Assembly (NCBI GenBank): GCA_031556375.1
Contig: JAVBTA010000011.1
Location: 124,001-188,000, forward strand
Source: BNXB01 sp031556375
GTDB lineage: Bacteria; Bacteroidota; Bacteroidia; Bacteroidales; Azobacteroidaceae
Length of the DNA stretch: 64,000 nucleotides
Reading direction: 5' to 3'
Both the position numbers and the translations under genes were made by a program. Positions within the stretch are counted from its first letter, which is position 1. Each line of letters starts with the position of its first letter. Below are positions 9,378-18,215 of this stretch, piece by piece. The notes under the pieces were generated by a model that searched no databases, was not told where the DNA came from, and worked only from the letters and a program-made list of their open reading frames with translations.

Positions 9378-10200
9378 CATGGAAATCACTCAAACCATTT
9401 ATTGGACTTTGAGTGATTTCACCCAAAACCAAATCTCGTTTTTCTATTACTTTCGTCAGATTATTTCTAAAATAATAAGCTACACTGCCTGTAAACGACA
9501 TTTTATTTGTCCTACATTCCGGATATTGTAAAATATTCCTTTGAATAAATTCATCAAAAGACGACTCTATCAAATTTGAAATCTCCGGATTGGCGATATG
9601 TTTCGCCAAAAATGGAGTAAACTGAGCCAGGTAACGATTTGGGAATGGTTTTCTATAAACATTTTCCAATATTTCCGCTGGAGTCTGCTGATAATCAGAA
9701 AAAAAATCATCTTTAATTTCTTTTGGAAACTGATTTTTAAGGATATCAGAAACTAATTTCCGTCCTAGCGAAGCACCACTACCTTCATCTCCCAAAATAA
9801 ATCCCAATGGAGACACATTCCGGACAATCTTTTCTCCGTCATAAAAACAAGAATTAGAGCCTGTTCCTAATATACAGACAATTCCCGGATGACGGCCACA
9901 CAACGAACGGGCGGCTCCCAACAAATCCGTATTTACATGAATATTTTCAATTCCGAAATATTCTTTCAGAGCATCGGACACAACCGATATCCGGGGAGGA
10001 ATACATCCGGCGCCATAAAAAAAGACAGACTCAATTCCGGATTCAGGAAGCAGATATTCTTCGTCTAGGATACGAAAGACTTCCTGTTTTTCCAAATAAA
10101 ACGGATTAATTCCGCTTGTTGTACAAGTTTTTACTTCATTCCTGTTCCGGCAAAGGCTCCAAGTTGTCTTTGTTGATCCGCTGTCTGCTATAAGAATCAT
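9370..10200 (-). CDS. BadF/BadG-type amino-sugar kinase (MurNAc/GlcNAc kinase-like)
   Basis: 276 aa of the ASKHA fold. Phosphate-1 motif DSGSTKTTW at residue 6; GTGSNSCFYDG near 111 and GDEGSGASLG near 137 are typical of the BadF/BadG/BcrA family, which includes N-acetylglucosamine kinase and Clostridium MurK. It phosphorylates a recovered cell-wall amino sugar with ATP. Because the neighbours are NamZ (14 nt upstream, same strand) and MurQ (same strand, beyond the NVEALA island), MurNAc 6-phosphorylation feeding MurQ is the most likely reaction. GlcNAc kinase activity is the alternative. Confidence 0.85.
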   Translation of the reverse strand: MILIADSGSTKTTWSLCRNRNEVKTCTTSGINPFYLEKQEVFRILDEEYLLPESGIESVFFYGAGCIPPRISVVSDALKEYFGIENIHVNTDLLGAARSLCGRHPGIVCILGTGSNSCFYDGEKIVRNVSPLGFILGDEGSGASLGRKLVSDILKNQFPKEIKDDFFSDYQQTPAEILENVYRKPFPNRYLAQFTPFLAKHIANPEISNLIESSFDEFIQRNILQYPECRTNKMSFTGSVAYYFRNNLTKVIEKRDLVLGEITQSPINGLSDFHVI

Positions 10201-10214
10201 ATTATCTGGAGTTT

Positions 10215-11381
10215 TTATTCGGAATATAATAGATACGGGATTCTCTGTTTCTTGAATTTTTTCACATCATCCTGCCAGACCAACTTGATCTCTTCAGCAG
10301 TCTTTCCTTTTTCAATCATCGTACGCACATAATCGACGCCAATCAATTTCTCAAAAAAAGAAGTAAAGAATTTGTCTCCCATTTTAAGATTTCTGTAAGC
10401 ATCAATAATGTAACTCAGATCCAAGCCTTTTTCCCAAACAACTTCATCAGAAATATTCCTCAGGTCAACTCCATAACACAATTGATTTAACAGTGGCGGA
10501 TTCTTTGCTCCCGCAATACTTTTGGGAGTAAAAGAAAAAGAATATCCTTTCATTTTCGGATGCCCGTAAACCTGAAAAGGAAACAAAGTTCCACGCCCCA
10601 GACTAACCGGAGTCCCCTCAAAAAGGCAGGTAGATGGATAGAGATATATCGATTTCATATTGGGCAAATTAGGGGACGGAGCAATTGGCAAATGATACTT
10701 TGTATGATGTGTATAGTTCTTACATTTTATTACTTGTAAGTCACATTTTTTATTCTCCGGCAACCATTTTTCTCCGTTCACCATAAGAGCCAATTCTCCC
10801 AATGTCATCCCGTGCACAACAGGAATCGGCAACCAACCCACTCCTGATTTGTATTTCATATTAAGAATAGGGCCATCGACATAATGACCGTTAGGATTCG
10901 GCCTGTCAAGAACAATTATTGTTTTCTTGTAATCAGCACAGGCGTCCATCAGTCTGAACATCGAGATATAATAGGTATAAAACCGCAATCCAACATCCTG
11001 AATATCAAACAAAAGCACATCAAACAACAGCATATCTTCTGCGGAAGGCTTGCCTGTTTTATTTTGATATAATGAACGAATCGGAATTCCTGTCCTGGAA
11101 TCTATGGAGTCAGAAACTTTTTCTCCGGCATCGGCATCTCCACGAAACCCATGTTCAGGAGCAAAGACGACTGTAACATTGATACCCGAACGTTTCAGCA
11201 AATCGACCAAGTGCTCGTTTCCAAGCATTCCTGTGTGGTTAGACATTACAGCAACACGTTTTCCTTTAATCAAAGGAAAATATTCGCTTGTACATTGGGC
11301 GCCGACAATTACAGAATTATCCTGGGCATGTAACAGACCGGCAGAAATCAGAAAATAAATACATAAAAGAAAAATTCTCAT
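10215..11381 (-). CDS. namZ: Exo-beta-N-acetylmuramidase, NamZ family (DUF1343)
   Basis: 388 aa, exported: signal peptide MRIFLLCIYFLISAGLLHAQ. The DUF1343 body contains VAVMSNHTGM, FAPEHGFRGDADAGE, DSRTGIPIRSLY, LFDIQDVGLRFYTY and RPNPNGHYVDGP. The NamZ family releases MurNAc from the non-reducing ends of peptidoglycan fragments in the periplasm. The ATG at 11381 is preferred because it starts at the signal peptide; an upstream TTG adds only MWNIFPEN. Operonic with the kinase (14 nt), giving the order of use release, phosphorylation, then etherase. Confidence 0.9.
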   Translation of the reverse strand: MRIFLLCIYFLISAGLLHAQDNSVIVGAQCTSEYFPLIKGKRVAVMSNHTGMLGNEHLVDLLKRSGINVTVVFAPEHGFRGDADAGEKVSDSIDSRTGIPIRSLYQNKTGKPSAEDMLLFDVLLFDIQDVGLRFYTYYISMFRLMDACADYKKTIIVLDRPNPNGHYVDGPILNMKYKSGVGWLPIPVVHGMTLGELALMVNGEKWLPENKKCDLQVIKCKNYTHHTKYHLPIAPSPNLPNMKSIYLYPSTCLFEGTPVSLGRGTLFPFQVYGHPKMKGYSFSFTPKSIAGAKNPPLLNQLCYGVDLRNISDEVVWEKGLDLSYIIDAYRNLKMGDKFFTSFFEKLIGVDYVRTMIEKGKTAEEIKLVWQDDVKKFKKQRIPYLLYSE

Positions 11382-11448
11382 ATTTTCAGGAAATATATTC
11401 CACAAAAATATAAAAACGGATTCAATTATTATGCTAACATTATAAAAA

Positions 11449-11695
11449 TCATAGATACGAACTTGTCACATACAACTCCACTAACGCATTCTCCGAAAGT
11501 TTTTCATCATATTCTAAATTTATCCGGTCAATTATCCCTGATTAATAATTGAGTAAAAGATTAGGATATAAAATCACTAGAATTCTTTACAAATAAGGTT
11601 ACAGATACATCATCCGGAAGCTTTTCTGTAGATTCCTTATCACAGGAACAACACAATACTACAAATAATACGTATAGGTAAATAAAAGCTTTCAT
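11449..11695 (-). pseudogene. Short lipoprotein reading frame, probably the remnant of a larger lipoprotein gene
   Basis: An intact 44-aa frame runs from ATG 11695 to TAA 11561. It has a lipoprotein signal (MKAFIYLYVLFVVLCCSC, Cys18) then a short tail DKESTEKLPDDVSVTLFVKN. Past the stop, in another frame down to TGA at 11449, the translation INLEYDEKLSENALVELYV again looks coding. I read this as a decayed or frameshifted lipoprotein gene. A genuine 44-aa lipoprotein remains possible because it keeps a good promoter box 35 nt upstream. Confidence 0.5.
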
Positions 11696-11729
11696 AATAT
11701 CTCAAACTTATTGTTTCCAACCACTTTTA

Positions 11730-11737
11730 CAAACATA
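11730..11737 (-). promoter_or_regulatory. Promoter -7 box (TATGTTTG) of the short lipoprotein
   Basis: Minus-strand TATGTTTG with a TTG 20 nt upstream, ending 35 nt before the ATG at 11695. Confidence 0.6.
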
Positions 11738-11848
11738 ATACAACTATTTTTAAATAACAAGCAAAATAAAAAATAAGGAAACAACATCAAGACTAACAGT
11801 CATTGAGTTATTTTTTCCACTTTGTTTCTTGCTTTTAACTTCTTATTG

Positions 11849-11856
11849 TAAATTTG
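11849..11856 (+). promoter_or_regulatory. Promoter -7 box (TAAATTTG) of the dipeptide epimerase
   Basis: TAAATTTG matches TAnnTTTG and ends 18 nt before the ATG at 11875. It overlaps a TTG-initiated extension of the frame, which is therefore not used. Confidence 0.65.
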
Positions 11857-11874
11857 CGACCAAATATCTATCAG

Positions 11875-12894
11875 ATGAAACTATCATGGAAACCTTATGA
11901 GTTGCAATTACGACACGTCTTTACGTTGGCTAATTCATCACGCACCACCACTCCGGTCGTACTCACGCAAATCGAGTTTGACGGACTGATTGGTTATGGA
12001 GAAGCCTCTCTTCCGCCCTATTTGGGAGAGACTCAGTCATCTGTAATTGATTTTTTGAAAAAAGCAGACCTCTCCGGATTTAAAGATCCTTGTCAATTAG
12101 ATGAAATTATCTCCTATATTGATGGGATTGCGGAAGGAAATACTGCCGCCAAAGCCTCTATAGACATTGCATTACATGATTTAGCAGGGAAAATACAAAA
12201 CAAACCCTGGCATAAAATACTTGGTTTAGATAAAGCAAATACTCCCGACACGACTTTTACAATAGGTATTGACAATGAAGAAACAATAAAATTGAAAACA
12301 AAAGAAGCTGCTCCTCATTTCAAAATACTGAAAGTCAAATTAGGATGTAATACAGATAAACAGATCATTGAAGCCATTCGCTCGGTTACAGATCTCCCAA
12401 TAGCTATCGACGCAAACCAGGGTTGGACTGACAGATCCCAGGCTCTGGACATGATTCTTTGGCTAAAAGAAAAAGGTATTGTAATGATAGAGCAACCTAT
12501 GCCTAAATACGACCTGGATAATATTGCATGGCTGACTGAACGAAGTCCGCTACCTATTTTTGCAGACGAATCCATCCAACGCTTATCAGATGTAGAACGA
12601 TTGAAAGGTGTTTTTTCCGGGCTCAACGTCAAACTGATGAAATGTACCGGAATGTATGAAGCCTGGAAAATGTTTGAACTGGCCAAATCACTGGGACTAA
12701 AAGTAATGATCGGCTGCATGACCGAAACATCCTGTGCAATATCCGCGGCATCACAATTATGCCCCGCCGCTGACTTTGCAGACCTCGACGGGGCATTGTT
12801 GATTTCGAACGATTGTTTTACCGGAACGACCATTCAAAAAGGAAAAATCATATTGAACGATTTGCCCGGAATCGGCGTTCGAAGCATATATTGA
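11875..12894 (+). CDS. L-Ala-D/L-Glu (dipeptide) epimerase
   Basis: 339 aa, enolase superfamily (muconate lactonizing subgroup). Converts L-Ala-D-Glu from murein peptides to L-Ala-L-Glu. The catalytic framework is complete: KVKLG (Lys-x-Lys, near residue 155), AIDANQGW and MIEQPMP and FADES (three metal ligands), and NVKLMKCTG (second catalytic Lys). Later GCMTETSC and DLDGALLI are typical of bacterial AE epimerases. It diverges from the namZ-kinase pair, so the region collects sugar and peptide arms of murein recycling. The ATG is fixed by the promoter box. Confidence 0.93.
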   Translation: MKLSWKPYELQLRHVFTLANSSRTTTPVVLTQIEFDGLIGYGEASLPPYLGETQSSVIDFLKKADLSGFKDPCQLDEIISYIDGIAEGNTAAKASIDIALHDLAGKIQNKPWHKILGLDKANTPDTTFTIGIDNEETIKLKTKEAAPHFKILKVKLGCNTDKQIIEAIRSVTDLPIAIDANQGWTDRSQALDMILWLKEKGIVMIEQPMPKYDLDNIAWLTERSPLPIFADESIQRLSDVERLKGVFSGLNVKLMKCTGMYEAWKMFELAKSLGLKVMIGCMTETSCAISAASQLCPAADFADLDGALLISNDCFTGTTIQKGKIILNDLPGIGVRSIY

Positions 12895-12896
12895 TG

Positions 12897-13370
12897 TTAT
12901 TTAATATAAACCGAAAGCATCCAGATTTTCTTTTCGGCACTCCTGATATAATGTACCAGAAGATTAACGGTTCCCGTATCCCTGGCTTTAACAGCCAACT
13001 CCTGAACTTTATGCAGTTTGACAAGAGATTGTTGTAATCCTGCAATAACTGCGTTCACACCTTCTTTCCAATTTCGCACCTCGACAAGCTCCTGAATTTC
13101 AGACTGTTTAAGATACTGCGAGAACCTGGACTCCGGAGTTCCTCCTAGCATAATAATCCTTTCTGCCAACTCATCAATCGTTTCTGCAAACTCATTGTAG
13201 TACTCCTCATAAATAGGATGCAAATCAAAAAAATTATCCCCTTCAATTAACCAATGCAGACCTCTCAAATTTGTATAAAACACCTGATAATCTGCCAACA
13301 AACTACTTAATCCCTCGATTACGGGTCTCATAACTTCTACATCCAACCCGACGTTGTTCAATTTTGCCAT
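12897..13370 (-). CDS. dps: Dps-family ferritin-like DNA-protection protein
   Basis: 157 aa, the standard Dps length. Ferroxidase-site residues are visible in NLRGLHWLIEGDNFFDLHPIYEEYY (written here as GLHW, NFFDLH) and ETIDELAERI: the usual H-x(11)-D-x3-E arrangement across the dimer interface. Four-helix bundle; stores iron and consumes peroxide. The N-terminus MAKLNNVGLD is short, so DNA binding through a Lys-rich tail is not obvious. Convergent with the epimerase (2-nt gap). Confidence 0.93.
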   Translation of the reverse strand: MAKLNNVGLDVEVMRPVIEGLSSLLADYQVFYTNLRGLHWLIEGDNFFDLHPIYEEYYNEFAETIDELAERIIMLGGTPESRFSQYLKQSEIQELVEVRNWKEGVNAVIAGLQQSLVKLHKVQELAVKARDTGTVNLLVHYIRSAEKKIWMLSVYIK

Positions 13371-13398
13371 AATCTTTTCTTTTAGTTTTTATTTTACT

Positions 13399-13406
13399 TA
13401 CTTTTG
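13399..13406 (+). promoter_or_regulatory. Possible promoter -7 box (TACTTTTG) for the DedA gene
   Basis: TACTTTTG in the dps/dedA divergent region, 93 nt before the dedA ATG, which would give a long leader. A -33 element is not clear. Confidence 0.4.
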
Positions 13407-13498
13407 TAATTTTAAAACCGTAAAGAACCCGGATTTGTTCACTTTCAAAATGAAACAAAAGTTAATTCTGATTGTTCTTAAAAAACAATTATAACAAT

Positions 13499-14158
13499 AT
13501 GAGCTTTTTTGACTTATTCAACCCTGAATTTTATATCAACCATGGAGGTATATGGCTCTTACTGTTCATCGTATTTGCAGAAACAGGGTTGATGTTCGGT
13601 TTTTTTCTTCCGGGCGATAGTCTTATCTTTATTGCGGGGATCTATAGTAGCCAACTCATAGACAGCCTTATCCCCGGGGGGACCGGAAGTGACTTTTTAG
13701 ACCTGCTGATCCTTATTATTCTATTGTGCGCATGCGGAATATCCGGAAACATGGTCGGATACTGGTTTGGCGAGAAAAGCGGACCATATTTGTTCAATAA
13801 AAAAGATTCATTGATATTTAAGAAAAAGTACTTGACACAGGCCAAAAATTTTTACGATGAATATGGAGGACAAACCATTATTTTTGCAAGGTTTCTTCCC
13901 ACTGTACGCACTTTCGTTCCAATAGTTGCAGGAGTTGTAGGCATGAACAAAACAAAATTCATGATATACAATATCCTCGGATGTTTCTTTTGGATTGTAT
14001 CGATGTCCATGGCCGGACATTACCTGGATAAATTTTTACGGGAAAAATACAACTTTAACGTAAAAGGAAACCTGGAATGGATCGTTATCGGACTAATTAT
14101 TATAACCACTATCCCTTTTATTTGGCAATACTTTTCCCACAAAAGAAAGAGCCATTAA
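13499..14158 (+). CDS. DedA-family (VTT domain) membrane protein
   Basis: 219 aa, several membrane segments (GIWLLLFIVFAETG, LLILIILLCACGISGNMVGYW, a C-terminal WIVIGLIIITTIPFIW). The SNARE-associated/VTT signature is clear: GKKxPY-type EKSGPYLF, then FARFLPTVRTFVPIVAGVVGM, in which the conserved Arg and Pro residues sit. DedA proteins transport or scramble lipids such as undecaprenyl phosphate, and support envelope homeostasis. The ATG at 13499 is preferred over an upstream TTG. A TACTTTTG box upstream is the likely promoter. Confidence 0.92.
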   Translation: MSFFDLFNPEFYINHGGIWLLLFIVFAETGLMFGFFLPGDSLIFIAGIYSSQLIDSLIPGGTGSDFLDLLILIILLCACGISGNMVGYWFGEKSGPYLFNKKDSLIFKKKYLTQAKNFYDEYGGQTIIFARFLPTVRTFVPIVAGVVGMNKTKFMIYNILGCFFWIVSMSMAGHYLDKFLREKYNFNVKGNLEWIVIGLIIITTIPFIWQYFSHKRKSH

Positions 14159-14444
14159 TAAGACTTTTCTCTTGAGCAAAATGTGAAAACAAAAAAGGCA
14201 ACATGTGTTGTTTAACATGAAAAATATTTTAAAACATATTTCTCAATGTCAAATTTATTGTTTTAATTTGCAAAATAGCTACTGTAATTATTGAGGATAA
14301 CTTTGAGGCTTGCCATCTGAAAAGAAAAAATTACGAAACCTCGGCTTTCTATGTTTAACTTAATCATAAGAAGGCATGCAGATAAAAATTATTACCAACA
14401 CCCAAAATCCCGGACAGGGATAATCCGGCAGATTTGGCGTATCC

Positions 14445-14463
14445 ACTTTGTAAAATACAAAGT
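14445..14463 (+). promoter_or_regulatory. Perfect palindrome ACTTTGTA-AAA-TACAAAGT (operator candidate)
   Basis: Eight-base arms with a 3-nt spacer, 50 nt upstream of the ATG of the decayed barrel gene, in the position of a repressor site. The 354-nt region 14159-14512 otherwise contains a CAACATGTGTTG hairpin just past dedA (possible terminator) and nothing else recognisable. Confidence 0.45.
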
Positions 14464-14512
14464 AGGTTACGTAAAAAAAAATCAATCATTAAATACTTTA
14501 AACTTAATTATC

Positions 14513-16323
14513 ATGAAAAAATTATTTATTTTCGGAATCATCTCTATTAGTGCGTTAGGAGTTAGCACTGCTGCAACTCAGGAACAGGAAAAAGTAGTAC
14601 GAATTTGTTGGGAAAGTTCCTGTAAAAATATACACTGCGGACCTGTTTAACAAGGCCCACCTGGTTAGCGTCAATAACCTTTGGAAAATGGCTGAGAATA
14701 ACCAGATAAGGATCAATGTCGATTATGTTTATGATGAACGATCGCAGGAAATAATCAAACTCAACAAATACGGGTTCCCATCTTCCGACAGCACCTTAAT
14801 CATTAATGAAAACGATAACTTTAACAGTTATAACAATATTGCAGATATCAAATTAACCTATACAGATAATTCTCCCGGGCATTTTATTGAGAATGCCTTG
14901 AAGCTAAGCGGAAAATGGGCATCAGAAACTTCATCCATAACAGGGACAAATAAGGTACAGGAAAAATTATGACCTACCCCTATTCTACATTCAGAATGAT
15001 TTGGACCTAACGAAACGAAACGGAAATAATGTTTTTAAACTCACGTCTTTTACCCGTTATTCCAATCAGCCACAGAAGTTGACAGTATCGCTCGATTCTT
15101 TGATTTATTCGGAACAAAATGTTTGCCAAAATGCATCCAGGTCTATTTTTTATACCGACAATGCAACTTCCTGGGGATACAAATTCAATCCTAAATCCAG
15201 AATTTTTGTAGATTTCAACTTACAAGCAAGCCTGGAAGATCTGAATACCAATATGAACTTTATCCCATTGCCGGAGAAAAACCTTTCTAATGATATACGC
15301 TGGAACCGGTTCAATTACATTGTTTCTCCATCCTATACTTACGATAATTACTTCTTTGTACTAAACTTCGGTTTTCCGGTCAACCTGGTCGACTTATATG
15401 TGAATGATTATTCCTTGGATAAAAAAGATCATTACAATTATTTACTGGTGAATCCATCATTAAATTTGATCTATAATTTCAATGAATTCTGGAAGAGTTC
15501 ACTATCTGCCGAATACAGAAATGAAATTGGAGATATCTTTGATCTCACAAATGGCCTGATCATGTCAAATTACAGGTATTTCAAAGAAGGAAGCGGTGTT
15601 ATGGAGAAACGGGAATATCAAAACTATTCATGGAGACTATCCTTCCGTGATGCAATAAATACTCTGTTTTTTAATATGAGAATATCATACAGGCCTATGA
15701 AACAAAATCTGCTGTCGAACAGAACGTTTATAAAAAATTACTCTATATCAAAAGAACAAGAAATAGAAAATCATCGTGATATCAGATCGATAAGAGCCCA
15801 AATGGGAAAATACTTCAACGGATTAAAAACAAACATCTCGTTATCAACAAGTTATACACAGACAAATTCTGAACAAAAACAACAAAATACGATAATGCCG
15901 GTCACCTATAAAATGATCCTTTTAGACTTGAAAACCGACACAAAATTAGGAGAATGGGGTGCTTTCACATACAAAGCTTATTGGATCAATAACCGGAATT
16001 ATTTCCATGAAACAGAAAACGCCGAACTCAACCAGACCATACAAAATTTCAACTTTTTCATTTTCCCGGTTAAGAAATGGCAAATCAAACTCCAGGGAGA
16101 ATATTTATACAACGATATCACCTCAAATCTAAGTAAAGAATTATTTTTCGGGGATATCGGAGTCAAATACCAATTAAAATCAATGGAATTCTCTTTCGAT
16201 TGGACAAATATTCTCAATCAAAAGGAATACAGCTATACTTCATTTGACGGAGTTAATACCTTTTATACGGGCTATAATCTACGTCCAACAAATTTTCTAT
16301 TCAGTATGAGTTTTAAGTACTGA
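14513..16323 (+). pseudogene. Decayed outer-membrane beta-barrel (TonB-dependent-receptor-like) gene
   Basis: Begins with a signal peptide (MKKLFIFGIISISALGVSTA) that terminates at 14650. From about 14601 another frame carries GKVPVKIYTADLFNKAHL and continues to 14972. A third frame from about 14962 carries YDLPLFYIQNDLDLTKR and runs 440 codons to 16323, ending in a barrel-type terminal strand (FLFSMSFKY). So the plug/N-terminal domain is deleted and at least two frameshifts follow. The second is explained by one extra A in GAAAAATT at 14961-14968. The C-terminal portion resembles Bacteroidota 'TonB-dependent receptor' barrels. Sequencing error could explain one shift but not the missing plug. 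Confidence 0.8.
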
Positions 16324-16328
16324 ATACT

Positions 16329-16778
16329 TTACGAAAGTAACCGTTTAACCGCTTCTGAGATAAGTCGGCCTTCGGCTTTCCCCGCCAGTTTCTTAGTCGC
16401 AACTCCCATCACTTTTCCCATATCCTGGGCAGAAGACGCTCCTGTTTCCGCAATAATAGATTTAATCTCAGCTTCCAGTTCTTCTGCAGTCAATTGTTTT
16501 GGGAGGTAAGCTTCCAGGACTGAAACTTCAGCGATCTCTTTTTCAGCCAGTTCCGGACGATTTTGTTCTGTATAGATCGCAGCGCTGTCTTTGCGCTGTT
16601 TCACCATTTTTTGGATGATCTTAGTAGCCGCATCATCAGTTAGCTCGCCATCACCACCTTTGGCGGTTTTAGCTTCAAGAAATTCTTTTTTTACTCCGCG
16701 TAAGGCTTCCAAACGAAGTTTGTCTTTCGCCAACATGGCATTTTTTATATCTTCACTGACTTTATCAAATAAATTCAT
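16329..16778 (-). CDS. yqeY: GatB/YqeY-domain protein
   Basis: 149 aa, full-length YqeY family: helical domain with DKLRLEALRGVKKEFLEAK, KQRKDSAAIYTEQNRPELAEKE and a C-terminal MGKVMG..AEGRLISEAVKRLL. It is related to the tRNA-binding tail domain of GatB; the role of the free-standing protein is unclear (tRNA binding or amidotransferase-like is suggested for the fold). It is the last gene of the dcw cluster, 36 nt after ftsZ, an arrangement common in Bacteroidota. Confidence 0.92.
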   Translation of the reverse strand: MNLFDKVSEDIKNAMLAKDKLRLEALRGVKKEFLEAKTAKGGDGELTDDAATKIIQKMVKQRKDSAAIYTEQNRPELAEKEIAEVSVLEAYLPKQLTAEELEAEIKSIIAETGASSAQDMGKVMGVATKKLAGKAEGRLISEAVKRLLS

Positions 16779-16814
16779 TGTTAATTAATAAGTTTAAAGT
16801 TTTTAGTAATAAGT

Positions 16815-18173
16815 TTAAAATTCAATAACATTTTCATCTTCTTTATCATTTGGATCCATATCCGCCGGTAATATTTCAACTTCGTCATCGTCTCCCAAAT
16901 CGGCATACTTGGCATCCAATTGATTGATTTCTTTTATCATTTTCTTCGAATCACGATTATATGCCGGATATTTCACAATGATATCGATCAATGAATCGTC
17001 ATCCATTTGTTCCAGTGTAAATATAAATGGCTTAGGCCGAACGCCTTTATTCAGGTTATTTAAGGCATTCTCGCCATAAACAACTGCGATTCGTCTCCTG
17101 TTTTCTTCGCGTTTACGTTCTTCAGCTTCCAAACGATCTTGTTCGTCCTGGTATTTTTCCCGTTCCTTCATTTCGATTTTTTCCTTCATAAAAGGAATAT
17201 CGGTCATTCCGAATCCGGTTGCAAGTACAGTAATCTTAACCTGTTCCTTCAGGCTTTCATCGATCGCCGTTCCCCAAATCACCTCGATATCAGAATCAAA
17301 ACGAGACATAAAAGCATGTACCTCATTCATCTCTTCCATCATCAACGGAAACTCGGTACTGGATGAAATATTCAGGAGTATCTTTTTAGCATTGAATACA
17401 TCATTATTATTCAATAATGGCGAATTTAACGCGTTCTCAATAGCTTTCGACACACGGTTTTCTCCTATACCCTGTCCACTACTCATTATGGCGACACCCC
17501 CATCTTTCAAGATGGTATGTACATCGGCAAAATCGAGATTGATATAGCCGGGGACAGTTATGATTTCTGCAATACTCTTTGCTGCTATTGTCAATGTATC
17601 ATCGGCTTTCTGAAATGCATTCGGAACCGCAAGGTCATGATAAATGTCACGCAGACGCTCATTATTGATTACCAAAAGTGCATCTACATTTGCAGCTATT
17701 CTTTCAACACCATCCAGAGCCTGAATAATTTTACGTTCACCTTCAAACAAGAAAGGAATAGTGACGATACCTACGGTCAGGATTTCCATACTTTTGGCAA
17801 TCCGGGCAATAACCGGAGCAGCTCCGGTACCGGTACCTCCTCCCATACCTGCTGTGATGAAGACCATTTTAGTCCCGTCATCCATCAGTTTCCAGATATC
17901 ATCGGCGCTTTCTTCCGCTGCCTGACGCGCCTTTTCCGGGCGATTACCCGCACCCAGACCTTCTGTTACGGTTTTCCCCAGTTGTAATCTATTAGGGACA
18001 TCGCTCTTAAATAACGCCTGGCTGTCGGTATTACAAAGCACAAAGGTAACATCATGGATTCCTTCATGATACATATGGTTGACAGCATTTCCGCCACCTC
18101 CACCGACTCCGATAACCTTGATGATCGAAGGACGATCGGCATTATATTCGAAATTTATAAGGGAATCATCCAT
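16815..18173 (-). CDS. ftsZ: Cell division protein FtsZ
   Basis: 452 aa tubulin-like GTPase that forms the Z-ring. N-terminal IKVIGVGGGGGNAVNHM; tubulin signature GMGGGTGTGAAPVIA near residue 110; T7 loop NLDFADVHTILKDGG. After the globular core (to about 330) comes a charged helical segment (EKYQDEQDRLEAEERKREENRRR) and a linker. The acidic tail ends in DENVIEF rather than the proteobacterial KIPAFLR-type peptide. Located 42 nt downstream of ftsA. Confidence 0.98.
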   Translation of the reverse strand: MDDSLINFEYNADRPSIIKVIGVGGGGGNAVNHMYHEGIHDVTFVLCNTDSQALFKSDVPNRLQLGKTVTEGLGAGNRPEKARQAAEESADDIWKLMDDGTKMVFITAGMGGGTGTGAAPVIARIAKSMEILTVGIVTIPFLFEGERKIIQALDGVERIAANVDALLVINNERLRDIYHDLAVPNAFQKADDTLTIAAKSIAEIITVPGYINLDFADVHTILKDGGVAIMSSGQGIGENRVSKAIENALNSPLLNNNDVFNAKKILLNISSSTEFPLMMEEMNEVHAFMSRFDSDIEVIWGTAIDESLKEQVKITVLATGFGMTDIPFMKEKIEMKEREKYQDEQDRLEAEERKREENRRRIAVVYGENALNNLNKGVRPKPFIFTLEQMDDDSLIDIIVKYPAYNRDSKKMIKEINQLDAKYADLGDDDEVEILPADMDPNDKEDENVIEF

Positions 18174-18215
18174 AATTGCAATTGTGTTTGATATTATTTT
18201 TTATTTTCTTCTGTT

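Noticed and set aside
14281..14345. Possible riboswitch or small RNA upstream of the barrel gene
   Set aside because: Short complementary segments only; no recognised consensus could be matched by eye.
14351..14512. 54-codon extension upstream of the barrel pseudogene signal peptide
   Set aside because: Basic, non-signal-like residues across a region holding a palindrome; MKKLFIFGIIS at 14513 is a normal signal peptide start.
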